In this document: positions 46,380 through 58,390 of the stretch, piece after piece | Layout of the letters: each line of letters starts with the position of its first letter | Numbering within the stretch: position 1 is the first letter of the stretch | NCBI RefSeq assembly: GCF_964340395.1 | Contig: NC_135563.1 | Span: 6,449,422 to 6,513,421, forward strand | Reading direction: 5' to 3' | DNA from: Glandiceps talaboti | Taxonomy: Eukaryota > Hemichordata > Enteropneusta > Spengelidae | Length of the DNA: 64,000 bases | Translations under genes and position numbers: made by a program | The notes under the pieces: model-generated | Told to the model about the DNA's origin: nothing | Databases searched by the model: none | What the model saw: the letters and a program-made list of their open reading frames with translations, nothing else

Positions 46380-47527
46380 GTTTAATATTGGGCAAGGAGC
46401 TCTAGAAGATGACGAAAGGTGATGATGACAGGCAGTAATTATAAATTACAGTTTTATCATCTATACTATATTTTCATTACCTATTTTCTTCGAATTCGTA
46501 ATTCGTAAATTGTGTTTTTCATCGTAGATGTAAACATGATAATGTTACCTTTGTAATTTTATTATTTTAGACTTGAAACTTTCTGTACATTGTACTGGGT
46601 AACCCCCTTGCCCAACGTCTAGTATATATTCTTCTATACATGACGGACAATCTGTCACACGATGGCAATACGGGGAAGATCCGCGCGCAAGGGTTGTTTT
46701 TACTGCCCTCAGATTTGAGGAAGTGCATGGTAGTACACTTTTGAGCCGAGGTAGAGTTCCAGAACCATGGTACAACCATGGCAATGCTAGTAATGCTACT
46801 AAAGTTGAATTTGATTAAGAACTGACATTTAAAAAAGACAGAAATATAGAGGTAGACAGGGGGTTTACACCCAATGTGTTTGCTCTTTCTTCTAATACAT
46901 AAAATATATCATTGTATTTGTTTATCAACCTGTGGTCTTGTGTACTATTTAGATGCAAAAATTGTGGGGTTAGTTTGATTTTGAGGGTTTTTTCTTCTGT
47001 TTTTGAGGTTTTTCGTTCTGGGGTTCAAACTCAAAACTCAAATTGGACCCCTTATGTGACCTCAAGTTACGAATCATTCCATCCAGAAATAGTAGACAGA
47101 AAGAAAACAATCCTTGTCATTGTGTGATGTCAGCATTCTGAACCCCTCCCATATAAAACAATTATCACTCTCCTTAATAGATATCCCCACTTTTATACAT
47201 CTGTGAATTGAGGAATCATAGTAGACAGTAAGAAAACAATCTTTGTCACAGTGTAATATCAGCATTATATACCCTCCTCATCAAAATGGTAACCCCTTTA
47301 TGTAGGAAACATAAATCTACACCCCTCCCCCGATAAATAGTGGGTATTCCCCTTATATGACTACAATTTTGCACCAGTGCTTCAAGGAATAGAAGACAGC
47401 AGGAAAAAACGACCCTTGCAGAACATGCAGAAGTGAAAGGTCCATTTATTGACTGTATATCAATTTCATTTTTCAAGAGCCCAGCGCAAGAGCCCAACCC
47501 AACAGTCAAGTCAAGCCTAGGTTTTAG
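46380..47527. other. Spacer between copies A and B
   Basis: 46380-46700 matches the 3' flank of copy B (52330-52660). 47070-47420 holds about three diverged units containing GTAGACAGAAAGAAAACAA-like words. No gene is supported; short open frames are incidental. Confidence 0.5.
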
Positions 47528-47639
47528 TGTATGCCCGTCAATATTATCGATAATCTTTTTATTTTATTCTCTGAAATATATCTCCGGCCGGTCACAAGTA
47601 TTTGTGTCAATCAATGTTTGAACTAATGGAATTTGTTCG

Positions 47640-47783
47640 TGAATAGCGCCCTCTCTGGTTCGGTGTCATTACATAGTCTGATAACCGTCTGTGCCACTCC
47701 TCACCTCTCCTACCTATCTAGTGACAGTTTTCAAGAACTTTGGGTCTACAATCAACAACACAACTGGAAAACCACAAAAGTTG
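47640..47783 (+). promoter_or_regulatory. Promoter region and noncoding first exon, copy B
   Basis: AGCGCCCTCTCTGG and the exon words GGGTCTACAATCAACAAC match copies A, C and D. The exon ends at 47783 with donor GTCAGT. The TATA word is degenerate (CTATCTAG). Confidence 0.45.
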
Positions 47784-48659
47784 GTCAGTATACAACATCC
47801 ATTTACGATAAAAATATTTCGTCGCATTGTTTTCAAATATGAGAGGAACACGCAGCATATTTCTTTTCAAAAGCTGTATTAATTACTAGTATCAGGCTTA
47901 CCACTGTCTATTTTACGATGCAATGGTATTAATAAGTTGTAGTAAATACAGTTTAAATCTGTCTTCATCTCGCATATACGTGTAGTGGCTTTACAAGACG
48001 GTATTTTATCAGACGTATGGTGCATACCTGTAAACTCGGTGGCCTAACCACACCTGTTGAGCCAACGATAATTTGGACTTTCAGTGTAGTTGTACTTTTT
48101 CAAAGATTTACTTGGTCTAATGTTCATTATCTAAACAACCAAAGACACACATAATATACAGAGTGATTACTGGCTTTACATAATTGGAGTTAATCTGCTA
48201 ATATAATCCAGGGGCATTTTATGTGATCACGAGTCACATTCGTAGCCATTCTTTCAGGTCACAAGAACAGGTCAACCCCGGTCAACATAACCTATGGGCA
48301 CTGTCTCTTCTGACTATACCACGTATCACCTCTGGGTCAAACGGTGCCAGCTGATATATGGATAATGAGCCTTTGACTATGTTATCATTGATATAACCAT
48401 ACTATAGACCTATAGCTAGTAGATTAAATGTGCTCACTCTACATCCGTATGCAGTCTGTTGCAACGTTTCTTCTAAGACTACTACAATCTAGGAACTGCA
48501 CATAATGGTCCCATTACTGGTTTATCTATAATAGGTAATAACTGTTATTCTTCCAAACTCTACCCCTGAATGTACGGCTGTACATTACTAAGTAGACGAA
48601 GTGTAATCACACAGCGCTCATGCTTATTAGTTAGTTATGTGTACACATACAAAAAAAAA

Positions 48660-48768
48660 CCCATACATACATACATACATACATACATACATACATACCT
48701 ACCTACCTACCTACCTACCTACCTACCTACCTACCTACCTACATACATACATACATACATACACAAGT

Positions 48769-48815
<47 letters not shown>

Positions 48816-49136
48816 TAAACAAAAACAATCATACATACATACATACATACATACATACATACATACATACATACATACATACAAAAGTACAGACAGACAG
48901 ACAGAGAGACAGACAGACAGAGAGACAGACAGACAAACAAACAGACATAAACAAAAACAATCATACATACATACATACATACATACATACATACATACAT
49001 ACATACATACATACATACATACATACATACATACATACATACATACATACATACATACATACAAACAAACAAACAAACAAACAAACAAACACACACACAC
49101 ACACACAAATAAATAAATAAATAAATAAATAAATAC
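48660..49136. repeat. Microsatellite mosaic in intron of copy B
   Basis: Blocks (CATA)n, (CTAC)n, (CATA)n, (CAGA)n, ATAAACAAAAACAATCATA, then a second (CATA)(CAGA) block and a third (CATA)n, (CAAA)n, (CA)n, (AAAT)n. The ~120-base composite unit is itself repeated. Open frames over 100 codons are artefacts. Confidence 0.97.
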
Positions 49137-49205
49137 TAACAAACATCAACAATAGAGTAACTGCAATACATTACCAACAACAAGAAGAAATTACTATTAA
49201 GTTTT

Positions 49206-49308
49206 CTTATATTCGAAATAGTCACAATTGTACATACCCACAATTTGGTAGGGATCACTCACATCCTTTGTGTGGGGTATGTACAATTGTGACTATTTCG
49301 AATATAAG
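49206..49308. mobile_element. Palindromic hairpin element, intron of copy B
   Basis: About 38-base near-perfect inverted arms (TTCGAAATAGTCACAATTGT and complement) around a 24-base loop. Present at the same place in copy C (54905-55000), so older than the B/C duplication. Confidence 0.8.
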
Positions 49309-49424
49309 AGAAAATATATTGTCATTGATACTGAATTGTAATTACTCTTTTGTTGATGCTTGTCAGTATTTATTTATTTGTTGTCTTTGTTTGTTGATTT
49401 TTTTGTTTTATTCTTTTTCGTAAA

Positions 49425-51366
49425 CATAACTAACTAAGCCTGAGCGTCCTGTGGTTCATCTTTCATTTTGTAAGAAACTTGTAGGCGTAAAACAATGTAC
49501 TCAAAATGATTTCATTTATGAACAACTGGGAAGCGTTCCTTGTGATTTTTATGTTTAAACAAGATTCTAACGTTTTGGCTAAAGATTTTATATAGTGACC
49601 CCAAGTAAGTACATCACCAGATTTAAACTGAATGCCTCCTGGACAGTAAGGGAATCACTAATTTTGCAAATTGCTCATTAAAACTAAAAACAACAACATG
49701 GTAACAGCCTTTTTTGGACACGTATTCTTACTTAGGTTAATGTATGTGCCAAATTATGCGGAATTTGAAGAGTACATGATACTGCTTAATTACTGAATAT
49801 CGTTCATTATTCAAATTTCTCATTAAAGGTAAAAGTTTATCAACAACGTCTTAGCACAGGTAGGTATTAGTATAGTTGATATATGTACCGTATTTTATGA
49901 AATTTGAAGCTTGCATTTTTAAGAAATAGCCTAGTTACCTAGAATAATTAATCATGCAAATGTTTCATTAAAACTGCAAACTTTACCAATAAATTTTATA
50001 GGACATATGCATTCTGTTATGTTTAACATATAAACTAAATTGTATTGCATTTGAAGTATGCAGCGCTAAGATATAGCGTAATCACCGATAATCATTAATT
50101 ATGCAAATTATTCATTAACATTGTAAGGGACATCAACAAACTTTATAGGAAATATTCTATTTGTTATGTTTAACGTATGTACTAAATTATATTGAAATTG
50201 AAGTATGTATTCTTAAGATATAGCCTAATTACCGAAAATCATTACTTATGCAAATTATTCATTAACACTGTAAGGTACATCAACAAATTTTATAGGACAA
50301 ATGTATGTTGTTATGTTTAACGAATAAACTAAATTATATTGAAATTGAAGTGTGCATTCTTAAGATATTGCTTAATTAGTTGATTTCATTGAACACCCAA
50401 AATCCAATCACGTCTATCCATTACCCCAAACATTATATGTACCAAATTTCAGTATAATTGAGCCAGCCGTTTTAAAGAAAATGTTGACACAGACAGACAG
50501 ACAGACACACACACACACACACAGAGACACACACATCCCCCTTTTAATACCTCCCGTACCCTTACGTGAGGTAGAAAGAGTTTATAATCTTCTGTTATCT
50601 GATATTCTTCTCCACCATAATCGATCCAGTTCAGCCACTCTTGTTAGAAATATTTGATCAGAATTACGTGTTATACTAATATGCATGATTACAACAAGGA
50701 GTTGGTAACACAGATGTATTTTTTTCTTTATATTAGTCAAACAAAGGCTTTTATATAACTTTTCGCAAACTGGGCTGCTAGAATTAATGATTCAACAAGG
50801 GCAAGGCTCTCTCGACATTATTTCGACACATTTGATTTCAAGCCATATCTAGATATTGTCACTATCCATTACTTCCGAATTTCTTCGCATAGACTAGAAA
50901 TTGACTCAGTCAGATGGTATAGACCTGTTAGAAAACCTTTAGATGATAGAGTTAAATTTGTTGATATTGTCAACTTTTGGAAGATGAATATCATTTCATT
51001 TTCCTAATAGTTTGTTCGCAATATACTAATTTAAGAAAAGAGTTCATCCCTGAATATTTCTTGAAGTTTCCGAATATGTATAAACTTGTTCAAAATACTT
51101 AATTCATGCAAAGTAAGACAAACAAGAAATCTTGCTATGTTTTATTTACAAAGCGTTCAAACTTAGATTTGACAATGATTAACTATTTATTTATCTATTT
51201 ATTTATTTGTACTTTCTCCAACCATGCTGGGTTTTGTGTCGAATTGTATCAGCACTTAATTACATGTTGTACAGGTGCTCTATTGTGACGTCATTTGCAT
51301 CGTTATTTAACGATGTGCTCATTGGTCAAGAGACTTAATGCAATAAATTGAATTGAATTGAATTAA
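49425..51366 (+). mobile_element. Decayed LINE (non-LTR) 3' portion, interrupted, copy B
   Basis: 49435-49620 encodes KPERPVVHLSFCKKLVGVKQ and following LINE-like residues. After a ~0.95-kb insertion, 50580-51180 encodes ARLSRHYFDTFDFKPYLDIV, FRISSHRLEIDSVRWYRP and then LRKEFIPEYFLKFPNMYKLV, the C-terminal tail region typical of invertebrate LINE ORF2. Several stops and frameshifts are present and the zinc-knuckle cysteines are not recognisable. The 3' UTR ends AATAAATTGAATTGAATTG at 51366, a short AATTG tail. Clade not assigned. Confidence 0.75.
49630..50575. mobile_element. Satellite-bearing insertion with CAGA tail, inside the LINE (copy B)
   Basis: About five tandem units of 139-148 bases (marker GTTATGTTTAACGTATG at about 49733, 49872, 50017, 50163 and 50311). 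These are followed by ACCAAATTTCAGTATAATTG and a (CAGA)(CA) tail at 50485-50530. Tandem core plus tetranucleotide tail resembles the bivalve 'pearl' type of non-autonomous element (inference). Confidence 0.6.
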
Positions 51367-51496
51367 TAACAACACAATGTCATGAAGAAGACAATGGAAA
51401 ACATAAACTTGGAAAAATTTACCATGTGTAACGAAGAAGACTACATGAAATCGTTGCAAGATACTATATTGAAATATATCCCATTTCAGGTCAAAG

Positions 51497-52291
51497 ATGG
51501 CACAGAAGAAAATAATACTATGGTGTATCCCCCGGACACGATCAACTGTGTTTGAATTATCAATGGCATCGGTTCCAAGCTTCAAAGTGTTCCACGAGGA
51601 ATACGGACTTGCGGGAGTGATGGGTGAAGATAGAACACCTAGCCATTTCTCCAAGCAACCTATACTGCCTAACTATTCCTTCAAAGATGTAAAGAAAAGA
51701 TTAGAAGCAGACTACCCCGATAAAGAAGCTGTTTTTGCAAAAGATTTGGTATCCGGTGCCGCTGCACAACAAAATTATGATAGCTTGCCTGATGGTTACC
51801 AAAGTACCTTCCTTATTAGACATCCAAAAGAAACGTACCCATCGTTTTACAGGCTCTCCATGAGTTTGAAGGAAAGGGGGTTGTTGCAAACTGATGCCCT
51901 TGAGTTCACTCTTACCTATGGTTCCTTCCAGCCGATGTATGACTTGTATAATTATCTCACCAAAGAGAAGGGTCAGCAACCAGTGGTCATTGATTCCAAC
52001 GATCTGGTCCAGAACCCACGTGATCTGCTACAGCGGTATTGTAAAATCATGGGAATCCCGTTTTATGAAAGTATGTTAAATTGGCAACCAGGAAATATTG
52101 GACACTGGCACAAATTGCTTTCAGGTCCATATTTTGCATTCATGTACAAGTCTGCCATCGAAAGTTCTGGTTTTCTCCCTCCTAAACCAAAGACTAGTGG
52201 TGAAGAAAACGACGATATGCCACCAGCAATCAAAGAAGCCATTGAGAAAGATACAGTTACATTCGAAGATATGATAAAGAACAAAATGTGA
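51497..52291 (+). CDS. Sulfotransferase-like P-loop protein, copy B (264 aa)
   Basis: One coding exon; acceptor TTTCAG at 51484-51489, then GTCAAAGATGG, so the first intron lies in the 5' UTR (47784-51489). The N-terminal strand-loop WCIPRTRST (residues 9-17) is the 5'-phosphosulfate loop, and FLIRHPKETYPSFYRL (105-120, R108 and S116) is the 3'-phosphate-binding segment of the PAPS sulfotransferase fold. The pattern PRTRST-FE is that of sulfotransferases often labelled 'branched-chain aminotransferase-like' in animals and plants. WQPGNIGHWH and the C-terminal helix follow. Cytosolic; no signal peptide. Acceptor substrate unknown. Confidence 0.88.
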   Translation: MAQKKIILWCIPRTRSTVFELSMASVPSFKVFHEEYGLAGVMGEDRTPSHFSKQPILPNYSFKDVKKRLEADYPDKEAVFAKDLVSGAAAQQNYDSLPDGYQSTFLIRHPKETYPSFYRLSMSLKERGLLQTDALEFTLTYGSFQPMYDLYNYLTKEKGQQPVVIDSNDLVQNPRDLLQRYCKIMGIPFYESMLNWQPGNIGHWHKLLSGPYFAFMYKSAIESSGFLPPKPKTSGEENDDMPPAIKEAIEKDTVTFEDMIKNKM

Positions 52292-52329
52292 ACATATCCA
52301 TCAGTTTACAGTTTAATATAATTGGGGCA

Positions 52330-53430
52330 AGGAACTCTATACTTTTAAAAATAATTGCATATGAAATAGATGACGAAAGGTGATGATGACACGCAGTAAT
52401 TACAAATTACAGTTTTATCATCTATACAGTATTTTCATTATCTTTTTCCTTCGAATTCGTAATTCGTATATTGTGTGTTTTTCATCGTAAATGTAAACAT
52501 GTCAATGTTTGCTTTGTAAGTTTATTATTTTAGACTTGAAACTTTCTGTACATTGGACTGGGTAACCCCCTTGCCCAAAGTCTAGTATATAATCTTCTAT
52601 ACATGACGGGCAATTTGTCCCACGATGGCAATACGGGGAAGAGTTGTTTTTACTGCCCTCGGATTTGAGGAAAAGGGGTTTTCCTTTTGCATAATTATGC
52701 TGCATGACATCAAACATTGTAAATTCGGTTTGTGGGTTATATATGGTACAACACCTTTCCAGTCTATTTGTGATTATTGTGTATCATGCAAATGAACCTG
52801 TGGGGGATACTTCTCTTCATCGTTCTTCTTGAACATCGATCAATCCCATACTTCTTTGAGGCCATAATCCTTTGAGATGAATGTACTGCGTTTTAAGTTA
52901 GAGTCACTATGTAATCAGATGTACATTTGTTAATGTTATCGGTGTTTAACTCCAATACTGTCAATGGGTTCATATCCATTTACTTGTATTTCTTTATTAA
53001 TTTGTATTTGTATTTCTATTTGTATTTTGTTATGGAAATATGCGGTTCGAGTCCTGTGGTGTTCTAGGAGTATATATTTCCAGAGCTAACACACACCATC
53101 CATGCGTTCGCTGTCTGTGACTCTTGGTCTTTATTTTACAGTAAATGTTGATTAGGAGAGACTGAGATGTAAACTTATATTGGTATTGCTTTGCTACCAC
53201 ATAAAGAATGTTTTATGATCTGTTAGTCTGTATTCAGAGAGCAAATTATATTTTGTCATATTCCTTTAAAAAATCAGGAATATCTTTCATTGATAACTTA
53301 ATGTGTGCACACGCATAACCTATAACGTGTTTAACAATATAATTAGAATGTATTGTACCTGTACAGTACACTTGTTCAGTCTACTGAACTCACGCTACTC
53401 ACAACTGTTCAGATTAAAGTCTATATAAAG
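52330..53430. other. Spacer between copies B and C
   Basis: 52330-52660 is 3' flank shared with copy A. The remainder is AT-rich with no supported gene. Confidence 0.5.
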
Positions 53431-53559
53431 GATAGCACACAGCAATCCGACGTCGTCTTGAGTTCATCGATAATATCTTTTTTTTATTTTCTGAAACATA
53501 TCTTGCTGGGCCGGTCACAAGTATCTGTGTCAATGTTTGAACTAATGGAATTTGTTCGT

Positions 53560-53692
53560 GAATAGCGCCCTCTCTGGTTTACTGTCATTATAGTCTGATA
53601 ACCGTCTGTTCCACTCCTCACCTCTCCTACATGTATCGTGCAAGAACTTTGGGTCTACAATCAACACCACAACTGGAAAACCACCAAAGCTG
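53560..53692 (+). promoter_or_regulatory. Promoter region and noncoding first exon, copy C
   Basis: AGCGCCCTCTCTGG and GGGTCTACAATCAACACC match the other copies. The exon ends at 53692 with donor GTTAGT. The TATA region is partly deleted. Confidence 0.45.
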
Positions 53693-54531
53693 GTTAGTAT
53701 ACAACATTCATTTACGATAACAACTTTTCGTTGCATTGTTGTTTAATATGAGAGTAACACGTAGCCTAACATTTCCTTTCAAAAGCTGTATTAATTACTA
53801 GTAATTTACCACTGTATATTTTACAATGTAATGTTATTAATTAGATGGCGTTAATATAATTTAAATCTGTCTTCATCTCGCATATACATGTGGCTTTACA
53901 AGACGGCATTTTATCAGATGTATGGCGCATACCTGAAACCCAGTGGCCTAACCAGACCTGTTGAGCCAACGATACTTTTGACTTTGTAGTTGTACTTTTT
54001 CAAAGATTTTACTTGGTCTAATGGTCACGATCTAAACCATCAAGACACACATAAAATACTGAGTGATTACTGGCTTGGAATAATTAGGATTAATCTGCTA
54101 ATCCAAGGGCATTTAATGTGATCACGAGTCACATTCGTAGCCATTCTTTCAGGGTCAGAAGAACAGGTCAACCCGGGAGGTCAACATGACCTATGGGCAC
54201 TGTCTCTTCTGACTCTACCACGTATAACCTCTGGGTCAAATGGTGTCAGCTGATATATGGATTGACTACTTTATCATTGATATAACCATACTATAGGCCT
54301 ATAGCTAGTAGATTAAATGTACTCACTCTAGATCCGTATGCAGTCTGTTCCAACGTTTCTTCTAAGACAACTGCACCCCCGGAACTGCAAATAGTGGTCC
54401 CATTACTGGTTTATCTATAATAGGTAATAACAGTTATTCTTCCAAACTCTACCCCTGAAGGTACGGCTGTACATTACTAAGTAGACGAAGTGTAATCACA
54501 GAGCGCTCAGGCTTAGTCAGTTATGTGTACA

Positions 54532-54565
54532 CAAACAAACAAACAAACAATCAAACAAATGTACA

Positions 54566-54596
<31 letters not shown>

Positions 54597-54638
54597 GTAC
54601 ATACATACATACATACATACATACATACATACATACAT

Positions 54639-54698
<60 letters not shown>

Positions 54699-54757
54699 AC
54701 AGACAGACAGTCAGACATGAACAAAAACAAACTTTCAAACAAACTCAAACAAACAAA

Positions 54758-54844
<87 letters not shown>

Positions 54845-54865
54845 ATGAATGAATGAATAAATAAA
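54532..54865. repeat. Microsatellite mosaic in intron of copy C
   Basis: (CAAA)n, (CATA)n, (CAGA)n, (CAGG)n and a 100-base (AAAT)n block, at the position orthologous to 48660-49136 but with different block lengths. Confidence 0.97.
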
Positions 54866-54904
54866 TACTGACAAGCATCAACAAGAGAGTAATTACTATG
54901 AGTT

Positions 54905-55000
54905 TTCTTTTATTCGAAATAGTCACAATTGTACATACCCCACAATGTGGTAGGAATCCTTTGTTGGGTGTGTACAATTGTGACTATTTCGAATATAAGA
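54905..55000. mobile_element. Palindromic hairpin element, intron of copy C
   Basis: Orthologous to 49206-49308: same arms, shorter loop. Confidence 0.8.
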
Positions 55001-55099
55001 AAATATAATTCTTGTCGTTGATACTGAATTGTAATTACTCTTTTGTTGATGCTTGTCAGTACTTATTTATGTATCGTCTGTTTGTTGATTTTTTTTGTT

Positions 55100-55330
55100 C
55101 TTTTTCGTAAACATAACTAAGCCTGAGCGTCCTGTGGTTCATCTTTCATTTTGTAAGAAACTCGTAGGCGTAAAACAATGTACTCAGAATGAGTTCATTT
55201 ATGGACAACTGGGAAGAGTTCCTTTTGACATTTTATGTTTAAACAACATTCTAAAGTTTTCGACAAAGATTTTACATAGTGACCCAAGTAAGTACATAAC
55301 CAGATTCAACAACGTCTTAGCACAGATGCG
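55100..55330 (+). mobile_element. LINE fragment, copy C
   Basis: An 89-codon frame reads KPERPVVHLSFCKKLVGVKQ then NEFIYGQLGRVPFDI and PSKYITRFNNVL, a LINE ORF2 segment between the reverse transcriptase and C-terminal tail. Orthologous to 49435-49620 and better preserved. The LINE 3' UTR reappears at 56257-56396. Confidence 0.7.
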
Positions 55331-55835
55331 TATTTGTATAGTTGATATATGTACCATATTATAGGAAATTTGAAGCTTGCATTTTTAAGATATAGCCTGG
55401 TTACCTAAAATCATTAATTGTGCAATTTTTTCATTAAAACTGTAAACTATATCAACAAATTTATAGGACATATGCACTTTGTTATGTTTAATGTATGTAC
55501 TAAATTGTATTGAAATTGAAGTGTGTAGTCTTAAGATGTAACCTAATTACCGAAACTCATGAATTATGCAAATTATTCATTAACATTGTAAGGGACATCA
55601 ACAAACTTTAAAGGACATATTTGATTTGTTAACGTATGTACTAAATTATATTGAAATTGAAGTGTGTAGTCTTACGATATTGCTTAATTAGTTGACTTCA
55701 TTGATATGCAAATTTCCCTAATTACCATGAACAGATCTCGCTCAAAATCTAATCAGGTCTAGTCATTACCCCAAACATTATATGTACCAAATTTCAGTAT
55801 AATTGAGCCAGCTGTTTTAAAAAAACTGATGATAC
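55331..55835. repeat. Satellite units and CAGA-tail element, copy C
   Basis: About three units of the ~145-base repeat, the ACCAAATTTCAGTATAATTG tail, then the CAGA run. An extra partial unit lies at 56013-56105. Confidence 0.7.
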
Positions 55836-55839
55836 AGGC

Positions 55840-55924
<85 letters not shown>

Positions 55925-55935
55925 GTCTGTCTTTC

Positions 55936-55966
<31 letters not shown>

Positions 55967-55967
55967 G

Positions 55968-56003
<36 letters not shown>

Positions 56004-56110
56004 CTTATTTATTTATGTACTAAATTGTATTGAAATTGAAGTATGCAGTCTTAATATATAGCCTAATTACCGAAAATCATTAATTATGCAAATTATTCAT
56101 TAATCAGAGA

Positions 56111-56172
<62 letters not shown>

Positions 56173-56220
56173 TTACTTATTTATTTATTTATTTATTTTT
56201 TTATTTATTTGTTCATTTTA
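55835..56220. repeat. Inverted microsatellites (CAGA)n(TCTG)n and (TCTA)n
   Basis: About 80 bases of CAGA run directly into about 45 bases of TCTG, then TCTA and TTTA units. After a partial satellite unit, TCTG/TCTA recurs at 56108-56220. Confidence 0.97.
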
Positions 56221-56256
56221 TTATTTATTTATTCATTCATTTATTTTTGCCTTCTC

Positions 56257-56396
56257 CAACCATGGTGGCTTTTGTGTCGAATTGTATCAGCACTTAATTA
56301 CATGTTGTACAGTTGCTCATTTGAATTGGTATTTAACGACCGCGATGTGCTCATTGGTCAAGAGACTTAATGCAATAAATAGAATTAAATTGAATT
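56257..56396 (+). mobile_element. LINE 3' end, copy C
   Basis: CTTCTCCAACCATGGTGG to the AATAAATAGAATTAAATTG tail matches 51214-51366 of copy B. Confidence 0.75.
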
Positions 56397-56527
56397 AATA
56401 ACAACGCAATATCATTAGACGACAAAGGAAAATACAAACTTGGAAACATTTATTCTGTTTAACGAAGAAGACTTCATGAAATCGTTGCAAGATACTATCT
56501 TGAAATATTTCCCATTTCAGGTCAAAG

Positions 56528-57337
56528 ATGGCACAGAAGAAAATAATACTATGGTGTATCCCCCGGACACGATCAACTGCGTTTGAATTATCAATGGCAT
56601 CAGTTCCAAGCTTCAAAGTGTTCCACGAGGAACATACACTTGCGGAAGTGATGGGTGAAGATAGAGTACCCGGTCCTTACTCCAACTTTCCTATACTGCC
56701 TAACTATTCCTTCAAAGATGTAAAGAAAAGATTAGAAGCAGACCACCCCGGTAAAGAAGTGATTTTTGCAAAAGATATGGTATCATGTGCCCCCGTACAA
56801 GGAAGTTATAATAGCTTGCCTGATGGTTACCAAAGTACCTTCCTTATCAGACATCCAAAAGAAACGTACCCATCGTTTTACAAGCTCAACACGAGTTCGA
56901 AGGAAAAGGGGTTGTTGCAAACTGATGCCATTGAGTTAACTCTTACCTATGGTTCTTTCCAGCCGATGTATGACTTGTATAATTATCTCACCAAAGAGAA
57001 GGGTCAGCAACCAGTGGTCATAGATTCGAACGATCTGATCCAGAACCCACGTGATCTACTACAGCGGTATTGTAAAATCATGGGAATCCCGTTTTATGAA
57101 AGTATGTTAAATTGGCAGCCAGGAAATATCGGACACTGGCACGAATTGCTTTCAGGTCCATATTTTTCATTCGTGTACAAGTCTGCCATTGAAAGTTCTG
57201 GTTTTTTCCCTCCTAAACCAAAGACTGTGACAGTCCCGCCTAGTGGTGAAGAAAACGACGATATGCCACAAGCAATCAAAGAAGCCATTGAGAAAGATAC
57301 GGTTATATTCGAAGGCGTTATAAAGAACAAAATGTGA
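56528..57337 (+). CDS. Sulfotransferase-like P-loop protein, copy C (269 aa)
   Basis: Paralogue of copy B with the same gene layout: acceptor TTTCAG at 56515-56520, start at 56528, intron 1 in the 5' UTR. WCIPRTRST (9-17) and FLIRHPKETYPSFYKL (105-120) are intact. It carries a five-residue insertion (VTVPP) between PKPKT and SGEEND relative to B, and SCAPVQGSYNS where B has SGAAAQQNYDS. It looks functional by sequence. Substrate unknown. Confidence 0.88.
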   Translation: MAQKKIILWCIPRTRSTAFELSMASVPSFKVFHEEHTLAEVMGEDRVPGPYSNFPILPNYSFKDVKKRLEADHPGKEVIFAKDMVSCAPVQGSYNSLPDGYQSTFLIRHPKETYPSFYKLNTSSKEKGLLQTDAIELTLTYGSFQPMYDLYNYLTKEKGQQPVVIDSNDLIQNPRDLLQRYCKIMGIPFYESMLNWQPGNIGHWHELLSGPYFSFVYKSAIESSGFFPPKPKTVTVPPSGEENDDMPQAIKEAIEKDTVIFEGVIKNKM

Positions 57338-57340
57338 ACA

Positions 57341-58390
57341 TTCTTCAAATATAAAATTGCAATGCTCCATTGTATGCATAGCATTTTCTTACAATTTCAA
57401 TTAATCTCAACAAATTCCCCAGATGTACGTCGAAATAATATTCATCTCATTCGTTACATTCCCCCCCCCCCGCCTTTCGCACTTTCCCTTTTGATGCCCC
57501 ATATTAGGGCGCCCCCACGCATCGAAATACCCCTTCACAAAAATATAAGGGAGATGAGGGGAGTAGAGTATGACGTATCTTACATTCTTTTGACTCTACC
57601 CTTTGGAAACTATCTTCCTGAGTTAATCGCTTCAGTATGCAGCACTTCTGTAGCAAAAGTCAATTGACCAACATTTTTCCGTCACATCTCAATTTTATTT
57701 TTGACTGGAAGTGAATAAAATAGTCACTGTCCCGTTCATCTATCAATCGCAGTTTAGATTTTGTCCATCATATTACTAACTCAATAACAATTTTGACACC
57801 GGTGTGATTTTTGCACTAAAAGACGAAGTATAAAAAGTCATCAAGTAAACTGAACATGAACGTATATTTTGTCTGTGTTTTAGGTTTCATTATAACTCGG
57901 AGTTAATTGCCTACACTAAAGAATTTGATTCTCTCTTGCGCTTTTAGTACACTTTCAAACAAATGTTGCAGCCCTATAGAATGTTTTCATTAAAAATTCA
58001 ATGGTAGACTAAGTGATATGTAGTTTAAAGTGGTCATATGTATGAGGATTCGGTATTTATTTTGGATTTTTACTTTATAAAACAATTTCATCATGGCCTC
58101 GTACCTGAAAAATCAACTCATAATTTGCTAAAAGCTAGTGTAAAAGGTTTGTTATCGTACGTACAATAACAAACATTTCTACTCATTTATTAATCTTTCA
58201 CAATTGACTGAGTTACAAAAAAGGACCTGCATATGCATATTGTTGATTTGTTTAAGCCATGATAAAATTGTTTTACAAATTAAAAAATCCAAAATAAATA
58301 CCCTCATCCAAGTGACCACTTTTAAATGTTGAAATGTGAAAACGGAGTAAATAAAAACAAACTGCATAGTAGTGATACACTTAATAATAT
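57341..58390. other. Spacer after copy C
   Basis: Holds a poly-C tract (57461-57471), a diverged dispersed-repeat stretch (GGGCGCCCCCACGCATC to ATGACGTATCTTACA), and fold-back MITE P1. No gene supported. Confidence 0.5.
58025..58325. mobile_element. Fold-back MITE P1, second full copy
   Basis: Begins TTTAAAGTGGTCATATG, ends GTGACCACTTTTAAA, and has the same GTACGTAC centre flanked by TTGTTATC and ACAATAACAAAC as the 3.1-kb copy. Confidence 0.75.

Larger units (their letters stand above)
42318..46700 (+). repeat. Segmental duplication unit A (matches unit D, 60608-64000)
   Basis: From TATTTCAGTATTCTATTCAT, about 115 bases upstream of the SNRNP200 ATG, the sequence tracks 60611 onward at high identity. 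It covers the promoter, first exon and truncated body of a sulfotransferase-like gene. It is interrupted by the Harbinger-like element (42880-45042). Confidence 0.9.
47528..52660 (+). repeat. Segmental duplication unit B (matches unit C, 53430-57340)
   Basis: Promoter, first exon, most of the long intron and the coding exon align with unit C. Both share a LINE, a satellite-bearing insertion and a palindrome that unit D lacks. Confidence 0.88.
53430..57340 (+). repeat. Segmental duplication unit C (matches unit B)
   Basis: Aligns with 47528-52300, with a shorter intron: most of the LINE's C-terminal segment is missing and replaced by CAGA/TCTG microsatellite. Confidence 0.88.

Noticed and set aside
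48637-49152. Open frames of 125-159 codons on both strands
   Set aside because: They translate CATA/CAGA microsatellites (YIHT, DRQT, VCMY runs) and have no independent coding evidence. The same applies at 8.8-9.1, 18.1-18.4, 24.2-24.4, 26.9-27.1, 54.5-54.9, 55.8-56.0 and 60.7-61.3 kb.
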